64,000 bases of DNA from CAZAQV01 sp964487255 (GTDB lineage: Bacteria; Myxococcota_A; Polyangia; Polyangiales; CAZAQV01). Made by a program: the position numbers and the translations under genes. The stretch lies in the NCBI GenBank assembly GCA_964487255.1, contig CAZAQV010000028.1, positions 1-64,000 of the forward strand, written 5' to 3'. Below the pieces are notes generated by a model. That model searched no databases and was not told where the DNA came from. It worked only from the letters and a program-made list of their open reading frames with translations. Positions 31,425 through 41,279 of this stretch are shown here, piece after piece (the stretch's first letter is position 1; each line of letters starts with the position of its first letter).

Positions 31425-32894
31425 ATGGATGGCTCAACCAGTGGGGTGCGCCCAATCCCCAGACCGAATGGACAGCGCGAGAACTATATCGTGTTTTCGG
31501 ACGTTCATTTGGGTGCAGACTTGGTGCAGCACGTCCGTCCTTGGACGACCGAGCGGCTGAGGCGCGTTGCACAGATCGACCGCCATTTATGCGCGATGCT
31601 CGACTGGTACCTCAAGAACGCCGATCCTGACGTGCCGTGGAAAATGATTATCGCGGGCGATCTGGTCGACTTTATCGGGATGGCGATCGCTCCCTCCGAA
31701 GAGGTCGCACCAACCGTCGACGACCACGCGTTTGGTCTTGGCAGCAGGCGCCAGTATGCGGCGCTCAAGCTTGGGGCGGTCGTGCGAAGGCACGAATCCG
31801 TCTTCAAGAAGCTCGCTGAGTTCGTTGCGGCTGGGCACTCGCTCGTGCTTGTACGCGGAAATCACGATGTGGAGTTCCACTGGCAGTCTGCGCGCGACGC
31901 GTTTCGCAATGCGCTGCTTGAGCGGCTTGCGCCTGGCGTTGACCGTGAAGCCGCCAGCCGGCGTATCGAGTTCTACCCATGGTTTTACTACGTCAAGGGG
32001 TTGCTCTATGTGGAGCATGGACACCAATTTGATGCGATGTGCAGCCAGCATTTCCAGCTCGCACCCGTTTCGCCCGGTGACCCTGATGCGATCAGCACAA
32101 CTTTTTCCGATATGCTGTTGCGCATGGTCGTTCGACCGACTCGCGGGTTATGCAGTGAGGGACACGAATCGACCGGAATGTTCGAGTACATCCGACTCGG
32201 TGTGTCATTGGGTCTTCGCGGTGGCTTTCGCCTCTTTGCACGTTACGTTTCGGCGACAGCTCGCGCCTTTCGTCGCTTTCAGGCGCATTCGGGTAAGTTG
32301 GGTGCGCGGGTTCGAGAGATCCATCACCGTCGCATGGGGAAGTGGGCGCAGCGTTTTGGTCTGGAAGAGACGGTGCTCCAGCGACTTGCGAAGCTTGCCC
32401 CACGTCCTGTGACCGCCGCCCGCCTGGCAATCTTGCGTAGTATGTTTATTGATATGCTCCTTTTGGCGATCATCGTCGCGTTGGCTTCTGGACTGCTGCT
32501 GCTACTCGCACCGTGGACCATGGCCCTACCGGTGGTGGCTGCGCTTGTGATAGCAGGCGGCCTCTACACCCGAAGTGCGCTCCGTTTGCGTAAGGCTGAC
32601 GTCGATTGTGATGAGGCGCTTGAGACTGCCGCGAAGCGAATCGCCGCGATCATGCCCTCGCGTTACGTGGTGATGGGGCATACGCACAACCCACGCGTCG
32701 CGGAACTCAGCGACACGTCGACCTACGTCAATCTTGGAAACTGGGCGACGGACGACCTCGAAGGGCCGGTTGAGGACGCTCCACGCACCCATTTTGTGGT
32801 TCGTTGGGCAGGCGATGAGCCGCGCGCGGGGCTTTACCGTTGGGACGAATCCGGCGCTCCCGTGCTCGAACTCGCGTCGTCCGACCTAGGCTAG
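31425..32894 (+). CDS. Metallophosphoesterase with membrane segments
   Basis: The calcineurin-like metal-binding motifs are all present: FSDVHLGAD, AGDLVDF, RGNHDVEF, EHGHQFDAM and MGHTHNPRV. Near residues 340-385 there are two hydrophobic stretches (FIDMLLLAIIVALASGLLLL, ALPVVAALVIAGGLYTR) that place it in a membrane. They lie between the fourth and last motifs, an insertion within the catalytic fold. Substrate is unknown; UDP-diacylglucosamine hydrolases share the motifs but not the membrane part. Confidence 0.8.
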   Translation: MDGSTSGVRPIPRPNGQRENYIVFSDVHLGADLVQHVRPWTTERLRRVAQIDRHLCAMLDWYLKNADPDVPWKMIIAGDLVDFIGMAIAPSEEVAPTVDDHAFGLGSRRQYAALKLGAVVRRHESVFKKLAEFVAAGHSLVLVRGNHDVEFHWQSARDAFRNALLERLAPGVDREAASRRIEFYPWFYYVKGLLYVEHGHQFDAMCSQHFQLAPVSPGDPDAISTTFSDMLLRMVVRPTRGLCSEGHESTGMFEYIRLGVSLGLRGGFRLFARYVSATARAFRRFQAHSGKLGARVREIHHRRMGKWAQRFGLEETVLQRLAKLAPRPVTAARLAILRSMFIDMLLLAIIVALASGLLLLLAPWTMALPVVAALVIAGGLYTRSALRLRKADVDCDEALETAAKRIAAIMPSRYVVMGHTHNPRVAELSDTSTYVNLGNWATDDLEGPVEDAPRTHFVVRWAGDEPRAGLYRWDESGAPVLELASSDLG

Positions 32895-32947
32895 TTTCCA
32901 GCCACTATTTTTCCCTCAATTTCAAGATGTTAGGGCGTCCGAACACC

Positions 32948-32976
32948 TTGCCTGCGGGGGCCGGAAAGGCTATGGT
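32948..32976 (+). promoter_or_regulatory. Candidate sigma-70 promoter for gyrB
   Basis: TTGCCT (32948-32953) and TATGGT (32971-32976) are 17 bp apart, good matches to -35 and -10 elements. They lie 52 bp upstream of the gyrB start in a region with no gene. Confidence 0.4.
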
Positions 32977-33027
32977 CTGGGCGCGCTATCGCAACCGGTA
33001 GGCAGTGGAAATTACGGACGTTTTTAG

Positions 33028-35478
33028 ATGGTTGAAGAGCAGATACGGGGAGGTGCCGAGGGGGAGGGCGCCGATGGTCAATACGGGTCGAAGTCGATCC
33101 AAGTCTTGGAGGGGCTTGAGGCGGTTCGCAAGCGTCCCGGCATGTACATCGGCGATGTTCACGACGGCTCTGGTCTGCACCATTTGGTGTGGGAGGTCGT
33201 CGACAACGGCGTAGACGAGCACCTTGCGGGGCATTGCTCAGTTCTGAAAGTGACCATCCATGTCGACGACTCGATCACCGTCGAGGACAACGGTCGCGGT
33301 ATTCCAGTAGGCATGCACGAAAAAGGGGTCAGCGCGGCCGAGGTCGTGATGACCGTGCTCCATGCAGGCGGAAAGTTCGACAACGACAGCTACAAAGTAT
33401 CGGCTGGTCTCCACGGCGTTGGTGTCAGTGCGGTCAACGCAGTTAGCGAGTGGCTGAAGATGGAGATCCGACGCGAAGGCAAGACGTACTATCAAGAGTA
33501 CTCACGTGGTGCGCCACAGACGACGCTCGACATTCTTGGCGACACCGACCGAACGGGCACCAAGATCTCGTTCAAGCCAGATACAAACATTTTCACCAAG
33601 ACAGAGTTTTCATTCGATATCTTGAACAACCGTTTGCGTGAGATCTCCTTTCTCAACGCCGGACTCCGCATTGAGCTACGCGACGAACGAAACGACAAGG
33701 AAGTCGTTCACGAGTTTGAGGGCGGCATTCGCGAGTTCGTCTCGTCGCTCAACGCGAGCAAGAATGTGCTTCACGATCCTGTCATTTACATCACCGACAA
33801 CCGCGAAAATGTCGAGGTGGAGATCGCTCTTCAGTGGAACGACTCGTACAACGAGAACATCCTCTGCTACACGAACAATGTTCACAACCGAGAGGGTGGT
33901 ACCCACCTTACCGGTCTCCGCACAGCGCTCACCAGGACACTCAACACCTATGGCAGCAACAACAAGCTGCTCAAGGATCTGAAAAACCCGCTAAGCGGCG
34001 AAGACACGCGAGAAGGTTTGGTGGCGGTCGTGTCTGTGAAACACCCGGATCCGAGTTTTGACTCGCAGACCAAGAGCAAGCTCGTGTCCAGCGAGGTCAA
34101 AGGCATCGTCGAGGGTATCGTCGGCGACAAGCTTGGCCAGCACCTCGAAGAGAACCCCAAAGAGGCCAAGCGTATTATCGAGAAGTGCGTCGTTGCGGCA
34201 CGCGCTCGAGCGGCTGCGCGTAAGGCCCGCGAAATGGTTCAGCGCAAGGGCGTGCTCGATGCGAGCACGTTGCCGGGCAAGCTCGCCGACTGTCAGTCGA
34301 AAGACGCGGCCTTGTGCGAGATTTACATCGTCGAGGGTGACAGTGCTGGTGGCAGCGCCAAACAGGGGCGCGATCGCAAGTTCCAAGCCATCCTTCCTTT
34401 GCGCGGCAAGATCTTAAACGTCGAGCGTGCGCGCTTTGAGAAGATGCTTTCGAGCGCCGAAATCGGCACCATGATCACAGCGCTCGGGTGTGGCGTCGCA
34501 GGCGGAGGTAACTTCGACCTGGAGAAGCTTCGCTACCACCACATCATCATCATGACCGACGCGGACGTCGACGGTTCGCACATTCGCACGCTGCTGCTGA
34601 CCTTCTTCTATCGGCAAATGCCGGAAGTCATTGCGGCCGGCCACCTGTATATTGCACAGCCACCGCTCTACAAAGCCAAGCGCGGAAAGAAGGTGCAGTT
34701 TCTCAAAGACGAAACAGCACTTCGCACCTACCTCACCGCAGCGGGTCTCGATGGACTGAGCGTTCGCGCCGCAGAGAGCAGTGTCACGATTACCGGAGAG
34801 CCCTTACGACGGCTCATTAGTGACCTGCATCGTTGGCGCTCGCTTTTGGCCAAGTTTGACCGGCGCGCTGACGCGCGCGTGCTGGAGGCGACCATCCGTG
34901 CATCCGACCTCGGTACCGCGGGACTTCGGGACCAAGAGAAGGTCGACGCAGCGATCAAGTCGATCGGCGCCTACCTCGACGAGTATCACCCCGATGCCAA
35001 GCCTCAGTTTGAGGTCGAGCGCGACGTGGAGCACGACCGCGTAGCCGTCGTTGTGAGCACGCGCTCCGGCGTCGCCGGCAAAACGACGGTGCTCGATTTC
35101 ACGCGGCTACAAGGTGGCGACATTAAAGAGCTGCGCGACATTTGGAATGGCGTGACCGCGCTCGGTAGACCACCGTTTGTGGCGGTCTCGGACAAAGAAG
35201 AAGAAGAGATCGGTGGCGCCGACGAGCTGTACGACTACATCGATAAGCGCGCGCGCAAAGGACTCTACGTCCAGCGCTACAAGGGCCTTGGCGAGATGAA
35301 CCCCGACGAGCTTTGGGAGACAACGATGGACCCCGAGAACCGCACGCTGCTTCAGGTGCGCATTGACGATGCCGTTCAGGCCGAAGAGCTTTTCAGCATC
35401 TTGATGGGCGACCAAGTCGAGCCGCGCCGCGAGTTCATCGAAAAGAACGCCCTCGACGTCAAGAATCTCGACATCTGA
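33028..35478 (+). CDS. gyrB: DNA gyrase subunit B
   Basis: GyrB provides the ATPase of gyrase, which introduces negative supercoils. The 816 residues show RKRPGMYIGDV, the ATP-site EVVDNGVDE and DNGRGIPVG, GLHGVGVSAVNA, the Toprim EGDSAGGSAKQGRDRKFQA and DADVDGSHIRTLLLTFF, and the tail YKGLGEMNPDELWETTMDPE. An insert of about 150 residues in the C-terminal half (around LRTYLTAAGLDGLSVRAAE) makes it the long, proteobacterial form. gyrA is not in the window. Confidence 0.97.
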   Translation: MVEEQIRGGAEGEGADGQYGSKSIQVLEGLEAVRKRPGMYIGDVHDGSGLHHLVWEVVDNGVDEHLAGHCSVLKVTIHVDDSITVEDNGRGIPVGMHEKGVSAAEVVMTVLHAGGKFDNDSYKVSAGLHGVGVSAVNAVSEWLKMEIRREGKTYYQEYSRGAPQTTLDILGDTDRTGTKISFKPDTNIFTKTEFSFDILNNRLREISFLNAGLRIELRDERNDKEVVHEFEGGIREFVSSLNASKNVLHDPVIYITDNRENVEVEIALQWNDSYNENILCYTNNVHNREGGTHLTGLRTALTRTLNTYGSNNKLLKDLKNPLSGEDTREGLVAVVSVKHPDPSFDSQTKSKLVSSEVKGIVEGIVGDKLGQHLEENPKEAKRIIEKCVVAARARAAARKAREMVQRKGVLDASTLPGKLADCQSKDAALCEIYIVEGDSAGGSAKQGRDRKFQAILPLRGKILNVERARFEKMLSSAEIGTMITALGCGVAGGGNFDLEKLRYHHIIIMTDADVDGSHIRTLLLTFFYRQMPEVIAAGHLYIAQPPLYKAKRGKKVQFLKDETALRTYLTAAGLDGLSVRAAESSVTITGEPLRRLISDLHRWRSLLAKFDRRADARVLEATIRASDLGTAGLRDQEKVDAAIKSIGAYLDEYHPDAKPQFEVERDVEHDRVAVVVSTRSGVAGKTTVLDFTRLQGGDIKELRDIWNGVTALGRPPFVAVSDKEEEEIGGADELYDYIDKRARKGLYVQRYKGLGEMNPDELWETTMDPENRTLLQVRIDDAVQAEELFSILMGDQVEPRREFIEKNALDVKNLDI

Positions 35479-35518
35479 TGGCGTAATGGCTGGTTGACGG
35501 GAGCCCGTGCCCGTGAAC

Positions 35519-35537
35519 AATGGACACAATGTCCATT
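35519..35537 (+). promoter_or_regulatory. Hairpin over the start codon of the next gene
   Basis: AATGGACA (35519-35526) and TGTCCATT (35530-35537) form a perfect 8-bp stem with a CAA loop. It contains both candidate ATG codons of the downstream gene (35520 and 35529). A second, weaker GC-rich palindrome (ACGGG...CCCGT) precedes it. Such folding would mask initiation. That is inference. Confidence 0.5.
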
Positions 35538-36164
35538 TGGAAGATTCACAGTTGGTCGCGTGAGCATGCGCGCGGTACGATCAAAAGCTCTGGCTTTCCC
35601 GAGCCTCTTGAGTTTGACGCCGCTGTAGCGTTGGTGGACGACTTTAGCGTTGGCGAGCAAGTGGAGGTTCAGCTCGACCATGGGAGCACGACGCCGCGGG
35701 TCAAGAGGATTTGGCCCCAACGATCACGCCTCAACGTAGTGGCACGGTTGCAACGCCCTCTTCCAGAGTACCTCGCCCAAGCGACTGAGCGGCTTAGTCG
35801 AGAGCTGACGAATGCCAGTCCGGATCGATCCCTAGAGGTGACTACGGCCTCCACCAATCTGATCGAACTCGCGATCGTAAGAAGTTATCAAACGGAACGA
35901 ACGGTCGTGGTTGCCGCGCGCTTTGCAAGACCTAGCTACGCGCAACTGGAGTGGCGGGTGCAGACCGGGAGCCATCGACTAAGCGCGTATCGTTGGCCCG
36001 CGTGGCTACAACACAACCGCGAGATCGTTGAGGGGTGGTCGTTGGATCCCACGACCGTCGATCCTAGTGCCTATGTTTTCGCGATCGAGCCGCTATCCTT
36101 CGGTGAGCGACGTGTTCAGTATATCGTGGCCGACGACTTGGAAGTGTTGTCGGGAGCGCGGTAG
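35529..36164 (+). CDS. Uncharacterised protein upstream of bioA
   Basis: I do not recognise the family. The 211-residue product starts MSIWKIHSWSREHARGTIKS, and GTIKSSGFPEPLEFDAAVALVDDFSVGEQVEVQLD has the pattern of a small OB/cold-shock-like fold. A mid part is Leu/Glu-rich, the end has YRWPAWLQHNREIVEGW. No signal or membrane segment. It starts 50 bp after gyrB and is 9 bp from bioA, so it probably shares an operon with bioA and lnt. Confidence 0.6.
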   Translation: MSIWKIHSWSREHARGTIKSSGFPEPLEFDAAVALVDDFSVGEQVEVQLDHGSTTPRVKRIWPQRSRLNVVARLQRPLPEYLAQATERLSRELTNASPDRSLEVTTASTNLIELAIVRSYQTERTVVVAARFARPSYAQLEWRVQTGSHRLSAYRWPAWLQHNREIVEGWSLDPTTVDPSAYVFAIEPLSFGERRVQYIVADDLEVLSGAR

Positions 36165-36173
36165 CGTCGCGGT

Positions 36174-37430
36174 ATGAAACGCGAAGATATTGTCGCGCTC
36201 GACCGAGAATACGTTTGGCGGCCGTATACCTCGCGTGATGACCAGCAAAACCTCGATCCATTCGTGATCGCGTGTGCCGAGGGGACATGGCTTTACGACG
36301 AGGACGGCAGAGCGTACCTCGACGGAAACAGTTCGTGGTGGTGTAAGAACCTGGGGCATCGACACCCACGACTCGTCCGTGCACTCAAAGAGCAGTGCGA
36401 TACCCTGGTTCACTGCTCGATGGCGCAGACCACCCACCGCCAAGCTGCGGCGTTGGCCCAAGAACTCGCAGATGTTTGTCCCGGTGATTTGCAGCGCGTG
36501 TTCTACAGCGACGACGGTTCGACCGCGGTCGAGGTCGCGCAGAAAATGGCGTTTCAGTATTGGCAGCAGAATGGCCGACCGACGCGCCAGCGCTTCGTCG
36601 TACTGGAGCATGCCTTTCACGGTGAGACCGTGGGCTGCATGAGCGCCAGCGATATCGCGGCCTTTCATAAACACTTCTCGCCACTGCTCTTTGACGTCGT
36701 GCGCGTGCCAAGCGATGACGCCAGCTCTCTCGTCGAGCACCTTTACCGTCATGGCGACGAGATTGCCGCCGTCTTGGTTGAGCCGATGATTCAAGGCGCG
36801 GGTGGCATGCGCTTTAGCTCACCGTCGGTACTTCGATCGGTTCGCGAGGCGTGTGACGAGGTTGACACCTTCTTGATCGCCGACGAGGTCTTCGTGGGTT
36901 ACGGCCGCACTGGACCGATGTGGGCCTGCCAACATGCCGGGATTGCTCCAGATATCCTGTGTACGGCCAAAGGCTTCTCGGGCGGAATGTTTGCATTTGC
37001 GGCGACCGTCGCAACCGAGCGGGTCTTTGAAGGCTTTGCCGGTGACAAGGCGCGTGCCTTCATGCATGGCCATACGTTCTTTGGTAACCCAATTGGGGCG
37101 GCTGTTGCACGCGAGGTGCTACGCATCTATCGCGACGAGAAGGTGCTTGAGGGCATTGCCGACCGCGAAGCGATGCTGCGCACCGCTTTCGAATCCTTGC
37201 CGGGTGTCAAAAACCCGCGCGCGCTTGGCATGGTTGGCGCGGGTGAGTTCGGCGAATCGGGCTATCTGGGTCGTAGAGGGTGGCAGATCAGCCAGGCCGC
37301 CCGAGCTCAGGGGCTTTACCTCCGGCCACTCGGCAACACCGTGTACCTGTGTCCACCACTGAACATCGGGATGGATGATTTGGCGTTGATGCTGCAGAAG
37401 CTTGCTGATGCTGTCGTGCAGTGTAGATAG
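36174..37430 (+). CDS. bioA: Adenosylmethionine-8-amino-7-oxononanoate aminotransferase
   Basis: BioA transfers an amino group from S-adenosylmethionine to KAPA in biotin synthesis. The 418 residues begin VWRPYTSRDDQQNLDPFVI and carry YLDGNSSWWCKNLGHRHPRL, YSDDGSTAVEVAQKMAFQYW, EHAFHGETVGCMSASD, IADEVFVGYGRTG, and a PLP Lys in LCTAKGFSGGMF. Those Trp/Trp and Tyr features separate BioA from other class III aminotransferases. No other biotin genes are adjacent. Confidence 0.93.
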   Translation: MKREDIVALDREYVWRPYTSRDDQQNLDPFVIACAEGTWLYDEDGRAYLDGNSSWWCKNLGHRHPRLVRALKEQCDTLVHCSMAQTTHRQAAALAQELADVCPGDLQRVFYSDDGSTAVEVAQKMAFQYWQQNGRPTRQRFVVLEHAFHGETVGCMSASDIAAFHKHFSPLLFDVVRVPSDDASSLVEHLYRHGDEIAAVLVEPMIQGAGGMRFSSPSVLRSVREACDEVDTFLIADEVFVGYGRTGPMWACQHAGIAPDILCTAKGFSGGMFAFAATVATERVFEGFAGDKARAFMHGHTFFGNPIGAAVAREVLRIYRDEKVLEGIADREAMLRTAFESLPGVKNPRALGMVGAGEFGESGYLGRRGWQISQAARAQGLYLRPLGNTVYLCPPLNIGMDDLALMLQKLADAVVQCR

Positions 37431-37436
37431 GCATTC

Positions 37437-38984
37437 GTGAATACAGTAGCCAGCAGCGACGGGTCGACCCCGCGCTTTTGGGTCTCCGCCGCGATTGCAA
37501 TTTTTGCAGTCGGACTTGAGGTGCTCGGTTTTGCAGGTATCGACATTTGGCCGCTGACCTTTCCTGCGTTTGTTCTCTTCTTCTTTGTGCTCGACCGCGA
37601 ACGCAAGGTTTCGGGTTGGCGAGTCTGGTGGCTGGGCGTGATCTACGGGCTCGCGGGCAACCTCGGTGGCTACTATTGGCTAGTTGAAACCATGGAGCGG
37701 TTTTCTGGTTTTTCAGTCGTTCCCTCTTTTCTGATGGCTGTCCTGGTATGTGGCTACCAAGGCATCTCATTCGCGATCTTTGGCTGGTTGTGGACACGTC
37801 TTCGTGACTTGGGCTGGCGTCCGGCTTTTGCAGCGGCGGCCGCGATGCCCGTCTCGGAGTGGATCTTCCCACGACTCTTTCCGTTCTATGTTTCTAACCA
37901 TCTGCACGAACTTCCCCACTTTCAGCAGATTGCGGACTTGGGCGGCCCGACGCTCGTTTCGGCTTTCATCGTTTTTGTATGTGGCGTGCTCTACGAACTT
38001 CTCCTTTGGTGGCGCAAACGCGAACCTCTAGATCGGCGGGTCTTGGTGACCGCCGCCGTCGTGCTGGTCGTCGTTCCCGCATATGGTGCGATTCGCATTG
38101 CGCAGATCGAGGAACAGATCGAGTACAGCAAGAAGATCAACGTCGGGCTCGTGCAGGTGAATATGGACTTTGCCGAGAAGCGCACCAACCCGATGGAGGG
38201 CCTGAGGCGTCATTTGCAGCAGAGCGCTCGACTTGAGCGCATGGGTGACCCGGACCTCATCGTTTGGCCCGAGTCGGCCTACTCGTACTTCGTGCCGAAC
38301 GAGGGCAATGTTCAGCGTCATGTTCGCGGTGGCCTCAAGACGCCGCTGCTCTTCGGTGGGCTTGCGCGTATGGAAGTCGATGGCAAGCACAAGCTGTACA
38401 ATGCGGCGTTCATGACGGACGGAGAAGGTAATGTTGTGGGTCGATACGACAAGACCTTTCTCTTGGCATTTGCGGAGTACATCCCCTTTGGGGAAGATTT
38501 TCCGCAGCTCTACGAGATGTCGCCACGCAGCGGTCGGTTCACGCCTGGCTCAAGTGTAGAGGCGGTTCCCTTTGGCGAGCATCGCATCGCAGCGTTGGTT
38601 TGCTACGAAGACATCATTCCGGGCTTTGTTCGGGAGATGGTCGCGCATTCGGACCCGCATCTTCTCGTTAATATGACCAATGATGCTTGGTTTGGGGACA
38701 CGACGGAGCCATGGCAGCATTTGGCGCTCGCCAAGTCTCGCGCTGTCGAGCACCACAAGTATCTTGTGCGCGTGACCAACAGTGGCGTGAGCGCAGTGGT
38801 CGATCCGCTGGGCCGCACGCTCAAGCACACGGACGTGTTCGTGCGCGATGAGTTCGTACACAAGGTCGCGCTGATGGAGGGGACGACGATGTACCGCACC
38901 GTTGGCGACTGGCCCGCGTACCTCGGTGTTCCCCTGCTGCTCTGGGTTGTATATGTCGGACGCCGCCGTCGCCGTTCCAAGTAG
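37437..38984 (+). CDS. lnt: Apolipoprotein N-acyltransferase
   Basis: Lnt N-acylates lipoproteins at the inner membrane. The 515-residue protein has about six N-terminal membrane segments, then a nitrilase-type domain with the catalytic Glu in VWPESAYSYF, Lys in YDKTFLLAFAEYIPFGE and Cys in ALVCYEDIIPG, plus LVNMTNDAWFGDTTEPWQHL and a C-terminal membrane segment. Start is GTG. It follows bioA after 6 bp. The several predicted lipoproteins in this window would be its substrates. Confidence 0.95.
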   Translation: MNTVASSDGSTPRFWVSAAIAIFAVGLEVLGFAGIDIWPLTFPAFVLFFFVLDRERKVSGWRVWWLGVIYGLAGNLGGYYWLVETMERFSGFSVVPSFLMAVLVCGYQGISFAIFGWLWTRLRDLGWRPAFAAAAAMPVSEWIFPRLFPFYVSNHLHELPHFQQIADLGGPTLVSAFIVFVCGVLYELLLWWRKREPLDRRVLVTAAVVLVVVPAYGAIRIAQIEEQIEYSKKINVGLVQVNMDFAEKRTNPMEGLRRHLQQSARLERMGDPDLIVWPESAYSYFVPNEGNVQRHVRGGLKTPLLFGGLARMEVDGKHKLYNAAFMTDGEGNVVGRYDKTFLLAFAEYIPFGEDFPQLYEMSPRSGRFTPGSSVEAVPFGEHRIAALVCYEDIIPGFVREMVAHSDPHLLVNMTNDAWFGDTTEPWQHLALAKSRAVEHHKYLVRVTNSGVSAVVDPLGRTLKHTDVFVRDEFVHKVALMEGTTMYRTVGDWPAYLGVPLLLWVVYVGRRRRRSK

Positions 38985-39001
38985 ACGGTCCTCAATTGAC
39001 C
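38985..39001. repeat. Solo copy of the RAYT end-like motif
   Basis: GACGGTCCTCAATTGAC starts at the base after the lnt stop. The 11 bases GACGGTCCTCA are identical to part of the 25-bp inverted repeats around the transposase at 62793 and 63797. A related copy overlaps the hemW start at 48555. Confidence 0.4.
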
Positions 39002-39086
39002 TCACCGAGAGGTGCCGGCAGACGTCCGAAGCGCAGCGACTGTCCTGCCTATCTTGGAGTTATGAGCAGAGGTAGAGTCGCGGCTG

Positions 39087-40409
39087 ATGGCTACAGAGAA
39101 AGACCCCGCGTCGTTTCCCAAACGCAGAATTCAGAGGCTTTCGCGACCGATCGTGAAGTTCATGCATGTGCAATCGAGCAGTGGAATCTTGCTCGGACTG
39201 TGTACCCTCGTTGCTCTCGTCGCCGCCAACACAAGCCTCTCAGAGCCGTACCTGTCTTTTTGGAATCGCGAATTTTCCGTGGGCACGGAAGACGCGATGC
39301 TGTCGTATCCGCTTTGGTATTGGATAAACGATGGTTTGATGGCCATCTTCTTTTTTGTGATCGGTCTCGAGGTCAAGCGTGAGCTTACAACTGGCGAGCT
39401 TCGAGAACCACGACGAGTTGTGCTTCCCGTCGCTGCCGCGCTAGGTGGTGCAGCCTTTCCAATCGCGATCTTTCTTGCGCTTGAGAGTTCGGCCGAGGCG
39501 CGACGCGCGTGGGCTGTCCCGATGGCGACGGACATTGCTTTCGTGATGGGGTGTTTGGCGCTGCTCGGGGAACGGGTGCCACGCGGACTTACAGTCCTGC
39601 TGCTGTCGATCGCGATCGTGGACGACGTCTTGGGCGTGACGGTGATCGCCCTTTTCTACACCGAGGCATTAAAGCTTGATTGGGGACTTGCAGCGCTTCT
39701 CGGCGTTGGACTTACAGTCATGCTCAACCGGCTTCAGGTACGCAACATCGGAGTGTACCTCGTCGTCGGCGCGATCACGTGGCTCTGTACGCTCAAGACT
39801 GGGATTCACCCGACCATTGCGGGGGTTGTATTTGGGGTGTTAACACCGGCGAGCGCCTGGATCGATGAGGCTGGGTTCCTACGCATCGCGCAGGAGACGG
39901 TGCAGACTTTGCGAGAACCCGCCGACAAGTTGGATGCAGATGACCGCCGCGGCAAACTGAGCGACCTTAGTTTTGCAACACGCGAGGCTGTATCGCCGTT
40001 GGTGCGTCTTGATCACATGTTGCATCCATGGGTTGCTTTTCTCATCATGCCCGTTTTTGCACTGGCCAATGCGGGTGTATCGGTAAGCGGCGAGCAGCTT
40101 GGCTCTTCGATCGCAATTGCGATCGCGGTCGGCCTAAGCGTCGGTAAGCCGTTGGGCATTGCGCTTGTGGCGTTTGTCTTGGTGAAGTTGGGGCTGGCGA
40201 GGCTACCCGACCGAGTGGGTTGGCTCTCCGTTGTCGGCGGCGGTTGCCTATCGGGTATCGGCTTTACCATGGCGCTTTTCATTGCCTCATTGGCGATTGA
40301 AGAGCCGCTGCTAAGCCAAGCCAAAGTCGGCATCCTCGCCGGTTCGGCTGCCAGCGGCGTCCTGGGCATGGTCGTGCTTTCGGTCAGCCTCCGAAGTGGC
40401 GGGCGTTGA
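39087..40409 (+). CDS. nhaA: Na+/H+ antiporter NhaA
   Basis: NhaA exports Na+ for protons. The 440 residues carry WINDGLMAIFFFVIGLEVKREL, the transport-site Asp residues in ATDIAFVMG and IVDDVLGVTVIALFY, and about 11-12 membrane segments. Other markers are GKPLGIALVAF and GIGFTMALFIASLA. The last 26 bp overlap the convergent isomerase gene. Confidence 0.95.
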   Translation: MATEKDPASFPKRRIQRLSRPIVKFMHVQSSSGILLGLCTLVALVAANTSLSEPYLSFWNREFSVGTEDAMLSYPLWYWINDGLMAIFFFVIGLEVKRELTTGELREPRRVVLPVAAALGGAAFPIAIFLALESSAEARRAWAVPMATDIAFVMGCLALLGERVPRGLTVLLLSIAIVDDVLGVTVIALFYTEALKLDWGLAALLGVGLTVMLNRLQVRNIGVYLVVGAITWLCTLKTGIHPTIAGVVFGVLTPASAWIDEAGFLRIAQETVQTLREPADKLDADDRRGKLSDLSFATREAVSPLVRLDHMLHPWVAFLIMPVFALANAGVSVSGEQLGSSIAIAIAVGLSVGKPLGIALVAFVLVKLGLARLPDRVGWLSVVGGGCLSGIGFTMALFIASLAIEEPLLSQAKVGILAGSAASGVLGMVVLSVSLRSGGR

Positions 40410-41217
40410 AGCGTTCTGCTTGACGCTTGGCCTGCCAGTTACAGATGTCCCATAGGTTGGCAACGGGCACATTTGTGTAGGGGAGCGTTGGCATGTACGT
40501 GGGCGGACCGAACTCCGGGGTGAGTGTGGTGCTCGTGGCGCCACGACGGTGCTGGCTATCCCAGATTAAATCCCACCAACGCTCGTGGGCTTCGAGGTGT
40601 CGCGCATATTCGGGGGCACGTGGATCGGGCACTTGAGGTCCACATTCATGACCAACCCGGGCGTGAATATGAATCGTTTGCTCCGCGCAGCGCTCGAGGA
40701 TGTCGAGTTCACTGTCGATCAGACGCTCGGCCACGCAAACCCAATGACTGTAATCCGCGCACAACTTCAGCGAAGGCAGGGCATCGAGGACTTCGTTGGT
40801 GCGCCACGGATTGAACAGACTGCGGCTTCGATGGGTCTCATGGCAAAGCTGGATACCAAGATCCGCCTCAAGGTTCAGGGCTGCGTCGAAGAAGCGCACG
40901 CACTCCTCGAGCGACCAACGGTCGGCGCCGGTTTGGCCGTTCGCAAAAAGTGGTTTGAGCTCTTTGGCTTCTCGCAGCTGCGTACGTAGTGAATCGACAT
41001 GCTCGTTGACGGGGCGTCCCGGTGTCCAGCCGGCACTAAACACCATGGCCACATACTCAAGCTCATGTTCAGCCAAGAGTTGCCCAAAGCGTGCCCTTTG
41101 TTCGGGGGGCGGAATGGGGCATTCAACGCCGGCGTAGCCCAGCGACTTGAGCTTCGGAAAAAGGGTCTCCCAGGCTTCGTCCACGCCCCAAAGGTGACGG
41201 ATGGTCTTGAGCTTCAT
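40384..41217 (-). CDS. Sugar phosphate isomerase/epimerase-like TIM barrel
   Basis: The 277 residues fit the xylose-isomerase-like TIM-barrel family: LGYAGVECPIPPPEQ, YVAMVFSAGW, LGIQLCHETHRSRSLFNPW, LKLCADYSHWVCV and TIHIHARVGHECGPQV hold the His and Glu/Asp residues of a divalent-metal site. Substrate is unknown. It converges on nhaA with 26 bp of overlap. No sugar transport genes adjoin it. Confidence 0.75.
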   Translation of the reverse strand: MKLKTIRHLWGVDEAWETLFPKLKSLGYAGVECPIPPPEQRARFGQLLAEHELEYVAMVFSAGWTPGRPVNEHVDSLRTQLREAKELKPLFANGQTGADRWSLEECVRFFDAALNLEADLGIQLCHETHRSRSLFNPWRTNEVLDALPSLKLCADYSHWVCVAERLIDSELDILERCAEQTIHIHARVGHECGPQVPDPRAPEYARHLEAHERWWDLIWDSQHRRGATSTTLTPEFGPPTYMPTLPYTNVPVANLWDICNWQAKRQAERFNARHFGG

Positions 41218-41279
41218 CAGCTTTTGTTACTTGGCTTTGTCGGTTGTGACAACACGAAGCGGTACGAATTACGCTGAAT

